DNA of 64,000 nucleotides, taken from IMG/VR virus record IMGVR_UViG_3300009127_000001, positions 58,318-122,317 of that record. The stretch is one strand, 5' to 3'. The notes beneath the pieces are model-generated. The model saw only the letters and a program-made list of their open reading frames with translations, ran no database searches and was not told where the DNA came from. The position numbers were made by a program, and so were the translations under genes. The stretch is from a virus. Every line of letters starts with the position of its first letter. The stretch's first letter is position 1. Shown here one piece after another: positions 17,024 through 26,003 of the stretch.

Positions 17024-18601
17024 ATGTCCAATGAATTCCTACCATCGATCCAAGATCGAGCACTGAAAACAAAAGCCTTGGAAGCCGCTTATGCCGGTGG
17101 TTACACCGGATGCATACTTCCAGATCCGAGTACGCCAGAAGGCAGAAAAGCACTCAAGGAACAGGAGCGATTTCGAGACCTTGTCGGTAAAAATCAATAT
17201 CGTGCCGAGGATTCTCTTACGATGTACGATAATCGCGGCGACGATGAGATGGAGCCGTATCAGGGTGTTGAGGGATGTTATGTCTTTACGGCATATTCCT
17301 TCGAAGAGTTCGAGAAATACAACGAAGGATATAATAATTGGATTTACCAGATGCTCCAGAATTCTGGTAACTGTGTAGGAGCATCGGGTGCCGAGATGAT
17401 GATGAATCTGCTTGGTGTCCAATCACGAGATCCAACGAATGAATACCAGATGTTCACTCTGGCTTCATTGTGGGCCTACTCATATCGTGGTAGTTGTGGT
17501 TCTGGTTGGTATATGAGTGCTCATGCCTCTGTCGCCAGGGAACATGGTTGGTGCCCGGCCACAATTTTTGATGGTCGAGCACTAGGCACGAAGTTGACCA
17601 CACCGAGTTACCAGGACTTGGAATTCCATACAGAATCCCAATGTGAGCGATATCCTTCATCTGTATGGTGTCGTGGTGGCCCGCCAGATGCTATCGAGAA
17701 CTGGGTACACTCCAATTTCAGATATGATGACGGTGCTATTGTTGAAGTTACCGGGACAAGCGACGAGATGTATAAGGGTCTTGCTCGTCGTGGTGCTTCC
17801 CTTCACCATGGGTCTAATACGACGGCTGGCTCCGGAGGACTTGATACGACAAGAGGTATCGGTGGGCATGCTCAAACATGCTACGGCCAGGACTGGTCTG
17901 ACGAGTGCATCTCATGGTTTAAGAGCAAGGGCGTCAACAGTATCTCAAAATCTAATCATGCTATGCTTCATGGGCAGACGTGGGGTGGTGGTTGGAGCGG
18001 TGAGATTAGCGACTCTAATTGGCCATTCGGTAGTCTCAGTGATGGTACAGTCATCACCTGGGCTGACGTTAAAGCCATTCGAAGTCCGAACGAAATGTTC
18101 GATCTGATGCACGCCGTGAAGGGTAATTGGGGTTGGGGTCCTAAGAATCAGGGAGCATGGATGACAACAGTATCGACTTACAATCGATACCTAGATTCAT
18201 ATGATTACGCCTATTTCCCGAAATTCCAAGGTGTTCCTGGTGAGATTATTCCTCCGCCTCCGCCTCCGTATCGGCCAGTTAATGGCTATATATATGGGTC
18301 GATTGGTTCAGGTTTGCAGATTGTATTATCTGGTACTGTCTATCATATCGATAGTGACGGTACAAGGTGTGATCATGTTGTTGCATCTGATCCGACAAAT
18401 CCTGGTTCCTACAAGTTTGTTTCAGCCGCTAATTGTGCTCCTCTTAACGGTACGATTAAGGGTGAGGTTGCTGACGAGAGAATTGTGATCAGAGGAAGGC
18501 CATATCACATCGATAGTGATGGGTCGAGATACGACCATATTCTTGTTCCAGTACCTGGTCAGCCTGGTACTTTCAAGTTCGAAAAAGGGACTGTGATCTG
18601 A
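17024..18601 (+). CDS. Papain-like cysteine peptidase candidate with repeat tail (525 aa)
   Basis: Residues 100-400 show a papain-like arrangement: Q112 and C117 in L-Q-N-S-G-N-C-V-G-A-S, H282 in I-G-G-H-A-Q-T-C-Y-G, and Q-T-W-G-G-G-W near 318-324 where papains have N-S-W-G-x-x-W-G. The Asn of the usual triad appears replaced by Gln, so activity is uncertain. A proline linker (410-415) is followed by two related repeats, each with Y-H-I-D-S-D-G-(T/S)-R-x-D-H (440-451, 494-505). No signal peptide is seen. ATG 17024 has GGAG upstream, and the stop overlaps the next gene (TGATG). It lies between two paired lipoproteins, suggesting joint action, perhaps on host surface or virion proteins. A non-catalytic relative is possible. 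Confidence 0.55.
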   Translation: MSNEFLPSIQDRALKTKALEAAYAGGYTGCILPDPSTPEGRKALKEQERFRDLVGKNQYRAEDSLTMYDNRGDDEMEPYQGVEGCYVFTAYSFEEFEKYNEGYNNWIYQMLQNSGNCVGASGAEMMMNLLGVQSRDPTNEYQMFTLASLWAYSYRGSCGSGWYMSAHASVAREHGWCPATIFDGRALGTKLTTPSYQDLEFHTESQCERYPSSVWCRGGPPDAIENWVHSNFRYDDGAIVEVTGTSDEMYKGLARRGASLHHGSNTTAGSGGLDTTRGIGGHAQTCYGQDWSDECISWFKSKGVNSISKSNHAMLHGQTWGGGWSGEISDSNWPFGSLSDGTVITWADVKAIRSPNEMFDLMHAVKGNWGWGPKNQGAWMTTVSTYNRYLDSYDYAYFPKFQGVPGEIIPPPPPPYRPVNGYIYGSIGSGLQIVLSGTVYHIDSDGTRCDHVVASDPTNPGSYKFVSAANCAPLNGTIKGEVADERIVIRGRPYHIDSDGSRYDHILVPVPGQPGTFKFEKGTVI

Positions 18602-20250
18602 TGAGAAAATTGCTACTTTTAGTGCTATTGTTGGCTGGTTGTCAGCCTGCTATTTCTGTTGATCTGCAGATTAATGGAGATACTGCAGATACACCACCTG
18701 GGCCGGAGATTAACAAGGACACAGAGTATACTATTACTGGCATAGTTGATAATACCGGTTCTGTAGCCGTGTCTAGTATCAATCACACTGTGGAATTAGA
18801 TCCCGGTATGGCACCAATCCAACTAGCACTAAAAAGTGGTGATACTAATAAAAACTATGTCCTCGAAACAGATGAAACATGGACTTTCGAGGGCAAAGAG
18901 AAGGCCAAACTTGGTGAGCACCGGCTAGTTATGGATGTGACCGGTAAAGGAGTTGAAGGTACAGATATTGCTCATTACAAAGGCAAGTTCGTGCCACCTC
19001 CGCCGCCGCCTCCGTCTTCAATATCAGGTTTCAAATGGCATGATACTGATAATGACGGTACTTGGGATTCTAATGAGCCAGGACTTGCCGGTTGGACTAT
19101 TAAACTGAATGATAAGACAACAGTCACTAATAATCAAGGTCATTATGTATTTGCCGATTTATCTGCTGGATCATATGCAGTATCTGAGGTGCTACAGGAT
19201 GGCTGGATTAACACATATGATGGTAGTACTACTGTTACTATTCAAGCTGGCCAGAATAAAGCTGGTAAACAGGGTGTCGCCGAGCCTTTGAACTTTGGTA
19301 ATGCAGAAGAGCCTCCACCTTATTTGCCCGTTGAAGAAGCTGTTAAGAAAATCACACAAGAGGATCAGAAGGAATGGCTCTATTATCTAGCATCATCAGA
19401 ACTTGATGGACGTAGGCCAAACAGACCTGGTTATCAGAAAGCTGTGAAGTATATTGAGGATTTGTATAAGGAATGGGGGTTGGAGACGGAGCGGCAGAAA
19501 GTTACCTGGAGTGGTAGTTATCGTGATGAGAATCTCTTTGCATATATCGAGGGTACTGATCCGGCGTTGAAAAATGATGTTGTAGTTGTAGGTGGCCACT
19601 TGGATCATTTGGGTAATGGTCGATTGGGTGCTGATGATAATGCATCTGGTTCTGTGGTCGTGATGTGTGCTGCGTATGCTTTTTCATTGATGAAGCCGGG
19701 TCCAAGAACTATTGTTTTTCAATTGTATACGGCCGAAGAGAGTGGCTTGATAGGTGCTGGATATTACGTCAATAATCCGACTTTCCCGAAGGGAAATCCA
19801 GATATTGATGACCATATTGCTATGATCAATTGTGATATGGTTGGGAGATATCGATTTGGTCACGTCTATTCTCAGAAACTCGGTGAACACGAGATACAAT
19901 GGGCAGAACTTGGTGCTGATTGGGATGATTATATTGATAGATTGAGTCCTACGTATCCATTTGCTGATGACCTTACTCGTACTAGTGGTAGCGCATCAGA
20001 TCATGCCAGATTTAGGTCTGCTGGTGTTCCTGCAGTATGGTTGTTTACTGGTAGTCACAATGATTATCATACGAGCAGGGATACGGCGGATAAAATTAAT
20101 TATGAGGACATGGTTAGGATTGCGAGATACTGTACTGAACTTGCTTACTTGTGTGTTAATGAGGGCTACGGTGGTGAGAGACTGCCGATGATGAAGATGG
20201 ACGTCGAAGACCTCAAGTATGACCATGGTGGAGCAGAATTTTTACCGTAA
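18601..20250 (+). CDS. Lipoprotein with DUF11-like, SdrD B-like and M28 peptidase domains (549 aa)
   Basis: Modular predicted surface enzyme. Signal peptide with lipobox L-A-G-C (C14); DUF11-like domain (17-125) nearly identical in layout to that of the 16243 lipoprotein; proline linker (132-138); an SdrD B-like domain (141-232) with the calcium-site style D-T-D-N-D-G-T-W-D-S-N-E-P-G; then an M28 zinc peptidase (245-520). Metal and catalytic residues are all present: H333 in G-G-H-L-D-H, D345 in G-A-D-D-N, E379-E380 in A-E-E-S-G, D412 in N-C-D-M-V-G-R and H490 in D-Y-H-T-S. M28 enzymes are mostly aminopeptidases. It starts at the TGATG overlap with the preceding gene. Such a protein is very unusual in a phage. 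Confidence 0.85.
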   Translation: MRKLLLLVLLLAGCQPAISVDLQINGDTADTPPGPEINKDTEYTITGIVDNTGSVAVSSINHTVELDPGMAPIQLALKSGDTNKNYVLETDETWTFEGKEKAKLGEHRLVMDVTGKGVEGTDIAHYKGKFVPPPPPPPSSISGFKWHDTDNDGTWDSNEPGLAGWTIKLNDKTTVTNNQGHYVFADLSAGSYAVSEVLQDGWINTYDGSTTVTIQAGQNKAGKQGVAEPLNFGNAEEPPPYLPVEEAVKKITQEDQKEWLYYLASSELDGRRPNRPGYQKAVKYIEDLYKEWGLETERQKVTWSGSYRDENLFAYIEGTDPALKNDVVVVGGHLDHLGNGRLGADDNASGSVVVMCAAYAFSLMKPGPRTIVFQLYTAEESGLIGAGYYVNNPTFPKGNPDIDDHIAMINCDMVGRYRFGHVYSQKLGEHEIQWAELGADWDDYIDRLSPTYPFADDLTRTSGSASDHARFRSAGVPAVWLFTGSHNDYHTSRDTADKINYEDMVRIARYCTELAYLCVNEGYGGERLPMMKMDVEDLKYDHGGAEFLP

Positions 20251-20260
20251 GGAAATAAAG

Positions 20261-21085
20261 ATGACAGAAAGTGCATATCCTCCTGGGCATCATTTACATG
20301 GACATGATGATGCCTTAGAACAATACACACGAGATCGGGAAATAGATAGTCTCTTAGAACCTGACATATCTGATCAACTACAGGATGAACTCTATACACG
20401 TGATGAAGAACCAGAGCTTAGTCATGACCAACTTCAGAATGAGCTTTTATCGTTGAGTCATCATATAGATGATATCGAAGTATCTATAGAAAAAGGCGAG
20501 AATGAATATGCCTTGGAAGGTCTAAAAGATGCAAAAGAGATTGTTGCTAGATTAGCACAATTCTTACCTCCTGATATGGGATCCGAGCTTGATAGAATGG
20601 CGGAGGACGTGATAAAGAAAATTGATGAAGGTACTGCTACAATAGGTGACTTTCAAGCACTCATAGAATCTCCAGAAGCTATAAGGAATAGAGTGCGTAG
20701 GCATATGAGGCCTAAGAAGGGTGGGATTCGGCAGGATGACGATGGACATACTGAGACTGGCCTGCCGAGCTTTGGTGATAGAATCAAACCAAAGAGAAAG
20801 CCAGGTCATCAACAGGATAAAGGTGGGGCCAGACGGGCACATCGTGATAGCTCTAGAACACAAGAAAGGACTATGTCTAAGAGTTTGAAGAATAGTAGGT
20901 TCTCCGAGGCTGCCGAATTTATAGCTAATAATATTGGTAAGGAAGTTGCTGCACATATATTAGAACAAGTAAATGATAAGCCAATGCTCCTAGTTGCTGC
21001 TAAAAGGTTGATGAGCGTACCTAATATAGATAGAGATTGGCTCAATAGCTTATGTCACGAATTAAGGGTTCATGATGGCAGATAA
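20261..21085 (+). CDS. Hypothetical protein upstream of terminase (274 aa)
   Basis: Unrecognised, strongly charged and mostly helical. The first 60 residues are acidic and His/Tyr-rich; residues 150-215 are rich in Lys, Arg, Gly and Asp and look disordered; the last 70 form a compact helical part (F-S-E-A-A-E-F-I-A-N-N-I-G-K). It lies directly before the terminase small-subunit-like gene and overlaps it by 14 bases, so a packaging or head-assembly role is possible. ATG 20261 follows AAGGAAATAAAG; in-frame GTG/ATG codons upstream fall inside the peptidase gene. Confidence 0.6.
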   Translation: MTESAYPPGHHLHGHDDALEQYTRDREIDSLLEPDISDQLQDELYTRDEEPELSHDQLQNELLSLSHHIDDIEVSIEKGENEYALEGLKDAKEIVARLAQFLPPDMGSELDRMAEDVIKKIDEGTATIGDFQALIESPEAIRNRVRRHMRPKKGGIRQDDDGHTETGLPSFGDRIKPKRKPGHQQDKGGARRAHRDSSRTQERTMSKSLKNSRFSEAAEFIANNIGKEVAAHILEQVNDKPMLLVAAKRLMSVPNIDRDWLNSLCHELRVHDGR

Positions 21086-21698
21086 ATTAGACCAAGAGAT
21101 TGGTGATCTTCTGAACCAATTAGATGATGAAACAGAAGAAGAACAAGTAATGGATCAATTGGGGATCGAGGAGTCTGATGACGAGACTCTTGGACTACCA
21201 ATAGAAGAAGATTATTCAGATCTCGAAGATCCTGAGGACTTGCTTCCGGCAGAAGAGGCCTTACGTCCTGTTGATGTACGTGATCTTAGTGGTATTAATC
21301 AGGAAGAAAGCTTCGAGATAGCAAGTGATGAGGCTAGACCTGTTGTTGATCTATCAAAATACCATGAGAATTTGGAGGCTGTAACTGACGAAGTCTTGAA
21401 GGCATGTAGATCTGATAGGCAAGAAACGCAGGATGTCATAGATTTATTACGTGGACAAATAGATAATGCTACTAATGCTAATACTCAACCACAAAGGATG
21501 TGGGTAGATGGTCTGGTGAAGGCAGTTGAAGTAAAAGCTAATATAAATTCGACTGCTGTTAAGATTATGGAAGCCAACGCCAGAATGATAGCAGCTACCA
21601 AAGCTGGTATTAATATACTTAACCAAAACGTCCAGGGTGGCCAAACTGATCTCAATGATGTATTAGATCAGCCAATGGAACCCGAAGACGAATACTAA
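21072..21698 (+). CDS. Terminase small subunit candidate, gp16-like (208 aa)
   Basis: Acidic protein placed two genes before the large terminase. The C-terminal half (about 150-195) has the T4 gp16-type pattern: an aromatic-containing P-Q-R-M-W-V-D-G-L-V-K-A-V-E-V-K-A-N-I-N followed by a long helix with A-N-A-R-M-I-A-A. gp16 forms a ring that recognises DNA and stimulates packaging. The first 80 residues are extremely Asp/Glu-rich, unlike T4 gp16, and probably disordered. The ATG is doubled (21072, 21075) behind AAGG. The assignment rests on weak motif similarity and gene order. Confidence 0.55.
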   Translation: MMADKLDQEIGDLLNQLDDETEEEQVMDQLGIEESDDETLGLPIEEDYSDLEDPEDLLPAEEALRPVDVRDLSGINQEESFEIASDEARPVVDLSKYHENLEAVTDEVLKACRSDRQETQDVIDLLRGQIDNATNANTQPQRMWVDGLVKAVEVKANINSTAVKIMEANARMIAATKAGINILNQNVQGGQTDLNDVLDQPMEPEDEY

Positions 21699-22102
21699 TG
21701 AATTGGTTTGAATCTACACTTGATCGAGTCCTAGCGGAAGCTATACACCGTAAGCTCCGTATAGGTTATAAGGATATTGCTGGAGATCATGCCGATATAA
21801 TGATATTAGATAGAGAGGGTGCTAATATGTATACTGTTGTTAAAGACGGTATACCACTTGGAGTTGTTGGATTTTTTGTACATGATGGGAAGCCATTCAC
21901 GGAAGTAGCAATAGATCCGGAATTTAGAGGTAAAGGGTTGATGGATGAATTTTATCAGCTATTAGCTAGAAAACATGGGTTTGATAAGTTATGGGCATTT
22001 ATTAATATGAATAATAAAGCATCTGTAAGAGCACATGGAAAGATGGGATTTGATATAGTCGACAAACAACATAATAAGTTAATTTGCAGTAAAGACATGT
22101 AA
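21698..22102 (+). CDS. GNAT-family N-acetyltransferase (134 aa)
   Basis: Small acetyltransferase: V-A-I-D-P-E-F-R-G-K-G-L (about 89-100) is motif A with the acetyl-CoA loop R-G-x-G-x in slightly altered form, followed by A-F-I-N-M-N-N-K-A-S-V-R-A-H-G-K-M-G-F (motif B), where the substrate and CoA grip is completed. Substrate unknown. It sits between the two terminase genes, coupled to both (one-base overlaps at 21698 and 22102), an odd position that suggests a late function, for instance modification of a head or host protein. Confidence 0.8.
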   Translation: MNWFESTLDRVLAEAIHRKLRIGYKDIAGDHADIMILDREGANMYTVVKDGIPLGVVGFFVHDGKPFTEVAIDPEFRGKGLMDEFYQLLARKHGFDKLWAFINMNNKASVRAHGKMGFDIVDKQHNKLICSKDM

Positions 22103-24090
22103 TGCCGAAAGTAACAGCACAACAAGCACAAGTTATTAAGAGGTGCCAGTCGTCTGTAACTTGGTTCCTACGCAATTTCGGTAAATTGAAGCACCCTTCT
22201 GCTGGCGTTCTGCCGTTCAATCCTTTTAGCTATCAAAAGGATGCTATCAAAGCCTTCCGTCTTAATAGGCTTAATATCTTCCGAAAATGCCGTCAGTCAG
22301 GCGTATCAAAAATTGCTGGTGCATTCGCGACATGGTTCGCGATGATGCATAGCCACAAAACAATCCTAATCGTCTCCCGTAGAAATGAAGATGCTATGTC
22401 TTTTCTACGGGATCACGTGGTATTCCTTTTTGAGCATTTACCATTATGGATGCGAGAAATTTGGGAACCTGTCAAACAGAATGAGCATGAGATAGTATTT
22501 CCCAATGGATCTCGGATCCAGTCCTTAACATCTCACCCTGATGTCCTACGATCCCATGCATCATCATTGAATATTATCGATGAATCCGCATTTATTCAGG
22601 GTATGGATGTGATGTGGGCTGGTGGTTGGCCTACGTTGCAACATGGTGGTAATGTTATAGTCATTTCCACCACGAATGGTGTTGGTAATTGGTATTGGTC
22701 GACCTGTACCGATGCCGAGGCAGGATTGAACCAATTCAACCCACTTATCATTAACTGGTGGGACATGGATTGGGTTATTGAATTCACCGATCCGCTATCA
22801 AAGCAACGCAAGAGGATTGCACCGCGTGATGGGATCAGAAGGTGCACAAGTAAAGAAGACCTTGCCAAGTACGGCCCATATTGGTCACCATGGTTAGAGG
22901 AACAATGGAAAGCGCTTCAAGAACAAGGTGAGGCCTGGAAGTTCAAGCAGGAAATTCTAGCTAGCTTTATCGGGTCTGGTAACACAGTTCTCTCTGAGAG
23001 TGTTATTGCACATGTGCAGACGACGGTTCGAGATCCTGCTCAGAAGGTACGTGGGTATCAGACTTATGTCCATCCTGTATCTGGCGAAGCCGAAGAAATG
23101 GATTTCGACTTTATGGAGCCGGAGGAAGGTTTGTGGGTATGGAAGCAACCGGTGTCTGCCACACCAGATAAGAAGAGAGCTGGTGTAATAATAGATCAAG
23201 GAACACGAGCACATGCTTATGTGATGGGGATTGATATAGCAACGGGTAAAGGACGTGATTATAGTGCTATTGAGGTCTTTGATGTTGATACGATGGAGCA
23301 AGTTGCTGAATTCATGGCTCGATGTTTGCCTCGAGAACTCATAAAATATATTGATCGTATAGGTAGATGGTACAATTGTGCTCTGGCAGTTATTGAGCGA
23401 AATAATGGCGGGGATACAGTAGTCGATTCTATGCGATATGATGTAATGTATCCTAGAATCTGGCGAAAGAAGGATATTAACGATAATCCTAGAGCTCCAG
23501 GGTCGAGCTCTAATCAGAGAGCTCTAAAGGTATCACCGTATGGTTTTGCTACATCTCCAGCGAGTAAACCAACGCTCAATAAATTCCTAATAGACTTTAT
23601 TAGGGATAAGGAGGAAGAAGGATACACCATATACAGTAAGAGGTTGCTGAAGCAGATACAGACTTATGTTAGGAAGCGCGATAAAGCTGGTAGAGATACC
23701 AATAAGACTGAGGCTGAGGAAGGTGCTGGGAACTACGATGACCTTGTGATTGCTACTGGTTTAGGACTGCTTGGGACTAATGATGCTTTGTTGAGTGATG
23801 AGGCAGGACTTATCCCGTATGGTGGTAAGAATGATTTTAAGCAGCCTGTTGGTCCTAATATAATGTCTGATGATGAGGTTTTGGCGGCTCAACAGCGTTT
23901 TCTTGATAAGGGTGGGGCTATGCTTCTTATGCCGATGACTTTGTCTCCTGATGAGCTTCCTGAGATGTCTGCTCAAGCCCAATTAGATGATTTTACTTTG
24001 CAATTGGGGGCTATTCCGATTGGGCAAGGAGGTCCTGTTATATCTCCTAAGAAGTTTTACTATACTAGAAGCGAAGATAAACAAAAATAA
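22102..24090 (+). CDS. terL: Terminase large subunit, gp17-like (662 aa)
   Basis: Packaging motor ATPase and nuclease. Walker A-like R-Q-S-G-V-S-K (64-70), Walker B L-N-I-I-D-E (156-161) and coupling motif S-T-T-N-G (189-193) are visible. The nuclease domain has its acidic residues: D378 in V-M-G-I-D-I-A-T-G-K-G-R-D-Y, E432 in A-V-I-E-R-N, and D546/D547 in N-Y-D-D-L-V-I-A. The P-loop differs from T4 (S-R-Q-L-G-K-T) in having Val before Ser-Lys. An extension of about 100 residues follows the nuclease domain and has no recognisable motif. The GNAT gene directly precedes it. Confidence 0.95.
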   Translation: MPKVTAQQAQVIKRCQSSVTWFLRNFGKLKHPSAGVLPFNPFSYQKDAIKAFRLNRLNIFRKCRQSGVSKIAGAFATWFAMMHSHKTILIVSRRNEDAMSFLRDHVVFLFEHLPLWMREIWEPVKQNEHEIVFPNGSRIQSLTSHPDVLRSHASSLNIIDESAFIQGMDVMWAGGWPTLQHGGNVIVISTTNGVGNWYWSTCTDAEAGLNQFNPLIINWWDMDWVIEFTDPLSKQRKRIAPRDGIRRCTSKEDLAKYGPYWSPWLEEQWKALQEQGEAWKFKQEILASFIGSGNTVLSESVIAHVQTTVRDPAQKVRGYQTYVHPVSGEAEEMDFDFMEPEEGLWVWKQPVSATPDKKRAGVIIDQGTRAHAYVMGIDIATGKGRDYSAIEVFDVDTMEQVAEFMARCLPRELIKYIDRIGRWYNCALAVIERNNGGDTVVDSMRYDVMYPRIWRKKDINDNPRAPGSSSNQRALKVSPYGFATSPASKPTLNKFLIDFIRDKEEEGYTIYSKRLLKQIQTYVRKRDKAGRDTNKTEAEEGAGNYDDLVIATGLGLLGTNDALLSDEAGLIPYGGKNDFKQPVGPNIMSDDEVLAAQQRFLDKGGAMLLMPMTLSPDELPEMSAQAQLDDFTLQLGAIPIGQGGPVISPKKFYYTRSEDKQK

Positions 24091-24093
24091 TGT

Positions 24094-24534
24094 ATGAAAT
24101 TGCATTGTATAAACGAAGATCTCCGTCCTATGACGGATCTTAAAAAGCTTCCTTTCCCACCAATGGGTGTTACTGAGAGGGGGAAGTGGTTTTTAGGAGT
24201 TGATGGTGAGATTACGTTTGTTGTTCGTGTAGATGATAAATCTAAATCAGGGGCAGCAAATCCCGCACAATTTGCTAAAATATATGATCGATATTTTGCT
24301 GATTTAGTTGATAAAGAAGCTGCTTTAAAGTTTTGGAAATTTTATTTAGAAAATATGACCAGTAAGTATGATGAGGAAGCTGAGGAACCTGATTTACCAT
24401 TCCCAAAAATATATAAATCTCCTAATGCTAAGTGGATCTACCAAGATGGTCAAGTGGTATACAAGATCGGATCGAAGAAAGGTATAGCAAGCGTTGAGGA
24501 ATTTGCTGAGATATATGAGAAGTTAAAAGATTAA
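24094..24534 (+). CDS. Protein with duplicated small domain (146 aa)
   Basis: Two related halves: L-P-F-P-P-M-G then K-W-F-L-G-V-D-G-E-I ending in F-A-K-I-Y-D-R-Y, and L-P-F-P-K-I-Y then K-W-I-Y-Q-D-G-Q-V ending in F-A-E-I-Y-E-K-L. Each half would be two or three strands and a helix. No family is recognised. It starts three bases after the terminase stop and is convergent with the next two antisense genes, which it meets by a 4-base overlap. Function unknown. Confidence 0.6.
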   Translation: MKLHCINEDLRPMTDLKKLPFPPMGVTERGKWFLGVDGEITFVVRVDDKSKSGAANPAQFAKIYDRYFADLVDKEAALKFWKFYLENMTSKYDEEAEEPDLPFPKIYKSPNAKWIYQDGQVVYKIGSKKGIASVEEFAEIYEKLKD

Positions 24535-24851
24535 TCTTCCTTTTTTGTATTTTCTACGTAATGAGCGGCAATTTTTAGCACATCAGAGTTGACTGTAGCC
24601 TTCACTAGTTTTAGGAATGCCTTTAGAATTTCAGGGTCTTTTGCGGCTAATTCAGAACATCTTTCTAGCGATGATTGAACTTCCTTGACGAGCTTTTTGA
24701 CGCTCTCATCTTTGCCAGCTTGTTGAGCTAGTGCTTTCTCATACTTATCTGTGGTAGTAGCTACGCCTCCACGGAAGCCAGTGCCGAGATTTCGTAATCC
24801 ATGATCTTCTCGTTCTTTTAGGACGCGATCTATTCTTTCTGTGACTTTCAT
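24531..24851 (-). CDS. Hypothetical helical protein (106 aa)
   Basis: Unrecognised, Lys/Glu-rich and predicted mostly helical, with a Gly-Thr-rich turn near residues 22-36 (G-T-G-F-R-G-G-V-A-T-T-T). No signal or membrane segment. It is downstream of the antisense gene at 24855 and probably read from the same transcript; only 3 bases separate them. Function unknown. Confidence 0.55.
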   Translation of the reverse strand: MKVTERIDRVLKEREDHGLRNLGTGFRGGVATTTDKYEKALAQQAGKDESVKKLVKEVQSSLERCSELAAKDPEILKAFLKLVKATVNSDVLKIAAHYVENTKKED

Positions 24852-24854
24852 ATA

Positions 24855-25580
24855 TTATGTTTGAGATCTAATCATAGCGAAGAAGGATTCAGGACTATTT
24901 AGTTGAGAATGATGTAATCCTGTTATTGGTAAACCTTGCCGTGAATTATACATTGGTATGAAAGGATCGAGTGTATTTCTTAGGGCAGTGTTATTATATG
25001 GATGCGTTCCATAATAATTATTACGGAACATTTCTTTTGTTGCCCAACCATGAAATTTGAAAGCGTATGGATTACTTGCTTTTAGTTGCTCTAGGGAACA
25101 ATAATATGAATCTGGTAAGTGTTCTTCCCAGAATTCCCATGGTGGACACGGATCACCATAATCTAATGTACCATATGGTGCTCGTACATATACAATACCA
25201 GTCCTTTTGTTAAATGCATGTGCTGTTGATTTTACTTCTATATCCTTGTCGGGACCTGGAAATCCATTTATTGCATAATAGTATGCTAGTATATCCTTTC
25301 CGCAATTCCGACCTGATTTGGTGCCTGCCCACCAATATCGTAACATCCTATGATAATCGGTAGCAGTTAATAATATAAGCCCGATCTCAGCAGAAATCCC
25401 TTCAAGACTGTATTTTTTGCTGTACTTTCTCCATCTCAGATCTGTTCTATCGACTTTTGCTCGTTTACTTATTTCTTCATGTGCTCTTTTAGCAATTGTT
25501 GTAAGTGCGGGGCTACAACTAAAATCTATTTGAATTGGAAATCCGTTTATTCTGTCTGTTATTAGTTTGTTGATATCCAT
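24855..25580 (-). CDS. PD-(D/E)XK nuclease candidate (241 aa)
   Basis: The only recognisable signal is D-I-E-V-K (113-117) preceded by G-P-D-K, matching the D...(E)-x-K core of PD-(D/E)XK nucleases, with an earlier acidic residue E65 in S-A-E-I-G that could be the helix glutamate. The C-terminal part is rich in aromatic residues and Asn. The second in-frame ATG (25580) is chosen because the first, at 25628, lies in the strong hairpin 25599-25626. Two antisense genes follow or precede. It may equally be an unrelated protein; the motif is short. Confidence 0.4.
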   Translation of the reverse strand: MDINKLITDRINGFPIQIDFSCSPALTTIAKRAHEEISKRAKVDRTDLRWRKYSKKYSLEGISAEIGLILLTATDYHRMLRYWWAGTKSGRNCGKDILAYYYAINGFPGPDKDIEVKSTAHAFNKRTGIVYVRAPYGTLDYGDPCPPWEFWEEHLPDSYYCSLEQLKASNPYAFKFHGWATKEMFRNNYYGTHPYNNTALRNTLDPFIPMYNSRQGLPITGLHHSQLNSPESFFAMIRSQT

Positions 25581-25598
25581 GTTGGTCCAATACAGTAA

Positions 25599-25626
25599 GG
25601 GCGGCCCAGATAGGTCTGGGCCGCCC
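25599..25626. terminator. GC-rich 12-bp perfect hairpin
   Basis: GGGCGGCCCAGA (25599-25610) pairs perfectly with TCTGGGCCGCCC (25615-25626) around TAGG. No T-run follows on either side, so it may be a terminator of unusual type, a transcript-stability element or a processing site between two antisense genes. Confidence 0.6.
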
Positions 25627-25632
25627 AATGAA

Positions 25633-25652
25633 CCCCTGGTCGGGGTCAGGGG
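25633..25652. terminator. Second hairpin next to the GC-rich one
   Basis: CCCCTG (25633-25638) pairs with CAGGGG (25647-25652) over an 8-base loop. It lies just after the antisense 110-aa gene and forms a double structure with the stem at 25599-25626. Confidence 0.4.
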
Positions 25653-25670
25653 CCTTGATCCAGAGGTTGG

Positions 25671-26003
25671 TTAGTCCCAAGGCTTCGGATCTGTGCTAGG
25701 AGGAGATTGGCATTTCTTCTCCCAAGAGGTCTTACCTTGCAGTAATTTAATATACATGTACTTCTTGATTACTGCAGGTGGTGTGTCTTTAGCCTTGTCA
25801 CCGTACCTTTCGTAGAACTTGGCTCCGACCTTAACGAGTAATGGAAGATTAACGTCGTCTAAACGTTCTCTACCATTCTCTTTGGCTTCTGAGAACCAAG
25901 TTATTGCTTTCTTGATTTTGGCGTCCGACAAGGTGTCGAAATCAGTCAAGAAAGCTTCGAACATTTTCTGAACCGACCCATCTGAAGGAACCGCAACACT
26001 CAT
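25671..26003 (-). CDS. Hypothetical protein (110 aa)
   Basis: Unrecognised protein with a helical core (M-F-E-A-F-L-T-D-F-D-T-L-S-D-A-K-I-K-K-A-I) and a Pro-rich tail ending P-K-P-W-D. The ATG at 26003 has GGAG upstream on its strand; a longer frame starting at 26048 lacks one. It is divergent from the portal gene and is followed by the two hairpins, so it appears to be a one-gene transcript. Function unknown. Confidence 0.6.
   Translation of the reverse strand: MSVAVPSDGSVQKMFEAFLTDFDTLSDAKIKKAITWFSEAKENGRERLDDVNLPLLVKVGAKFYERYGDKAKDTPPAVIKKYMYIKLLQGKTSWEKKCQSPPSTDPKPWD

Noticed and set aside
18658-18900. Recombination hot spot between the two lipoprotein genes
   Set aside because: The shared N-terminal protein sequence differs at many silent positions from the 16243 gene, so the duplication is old and not an active repeat.
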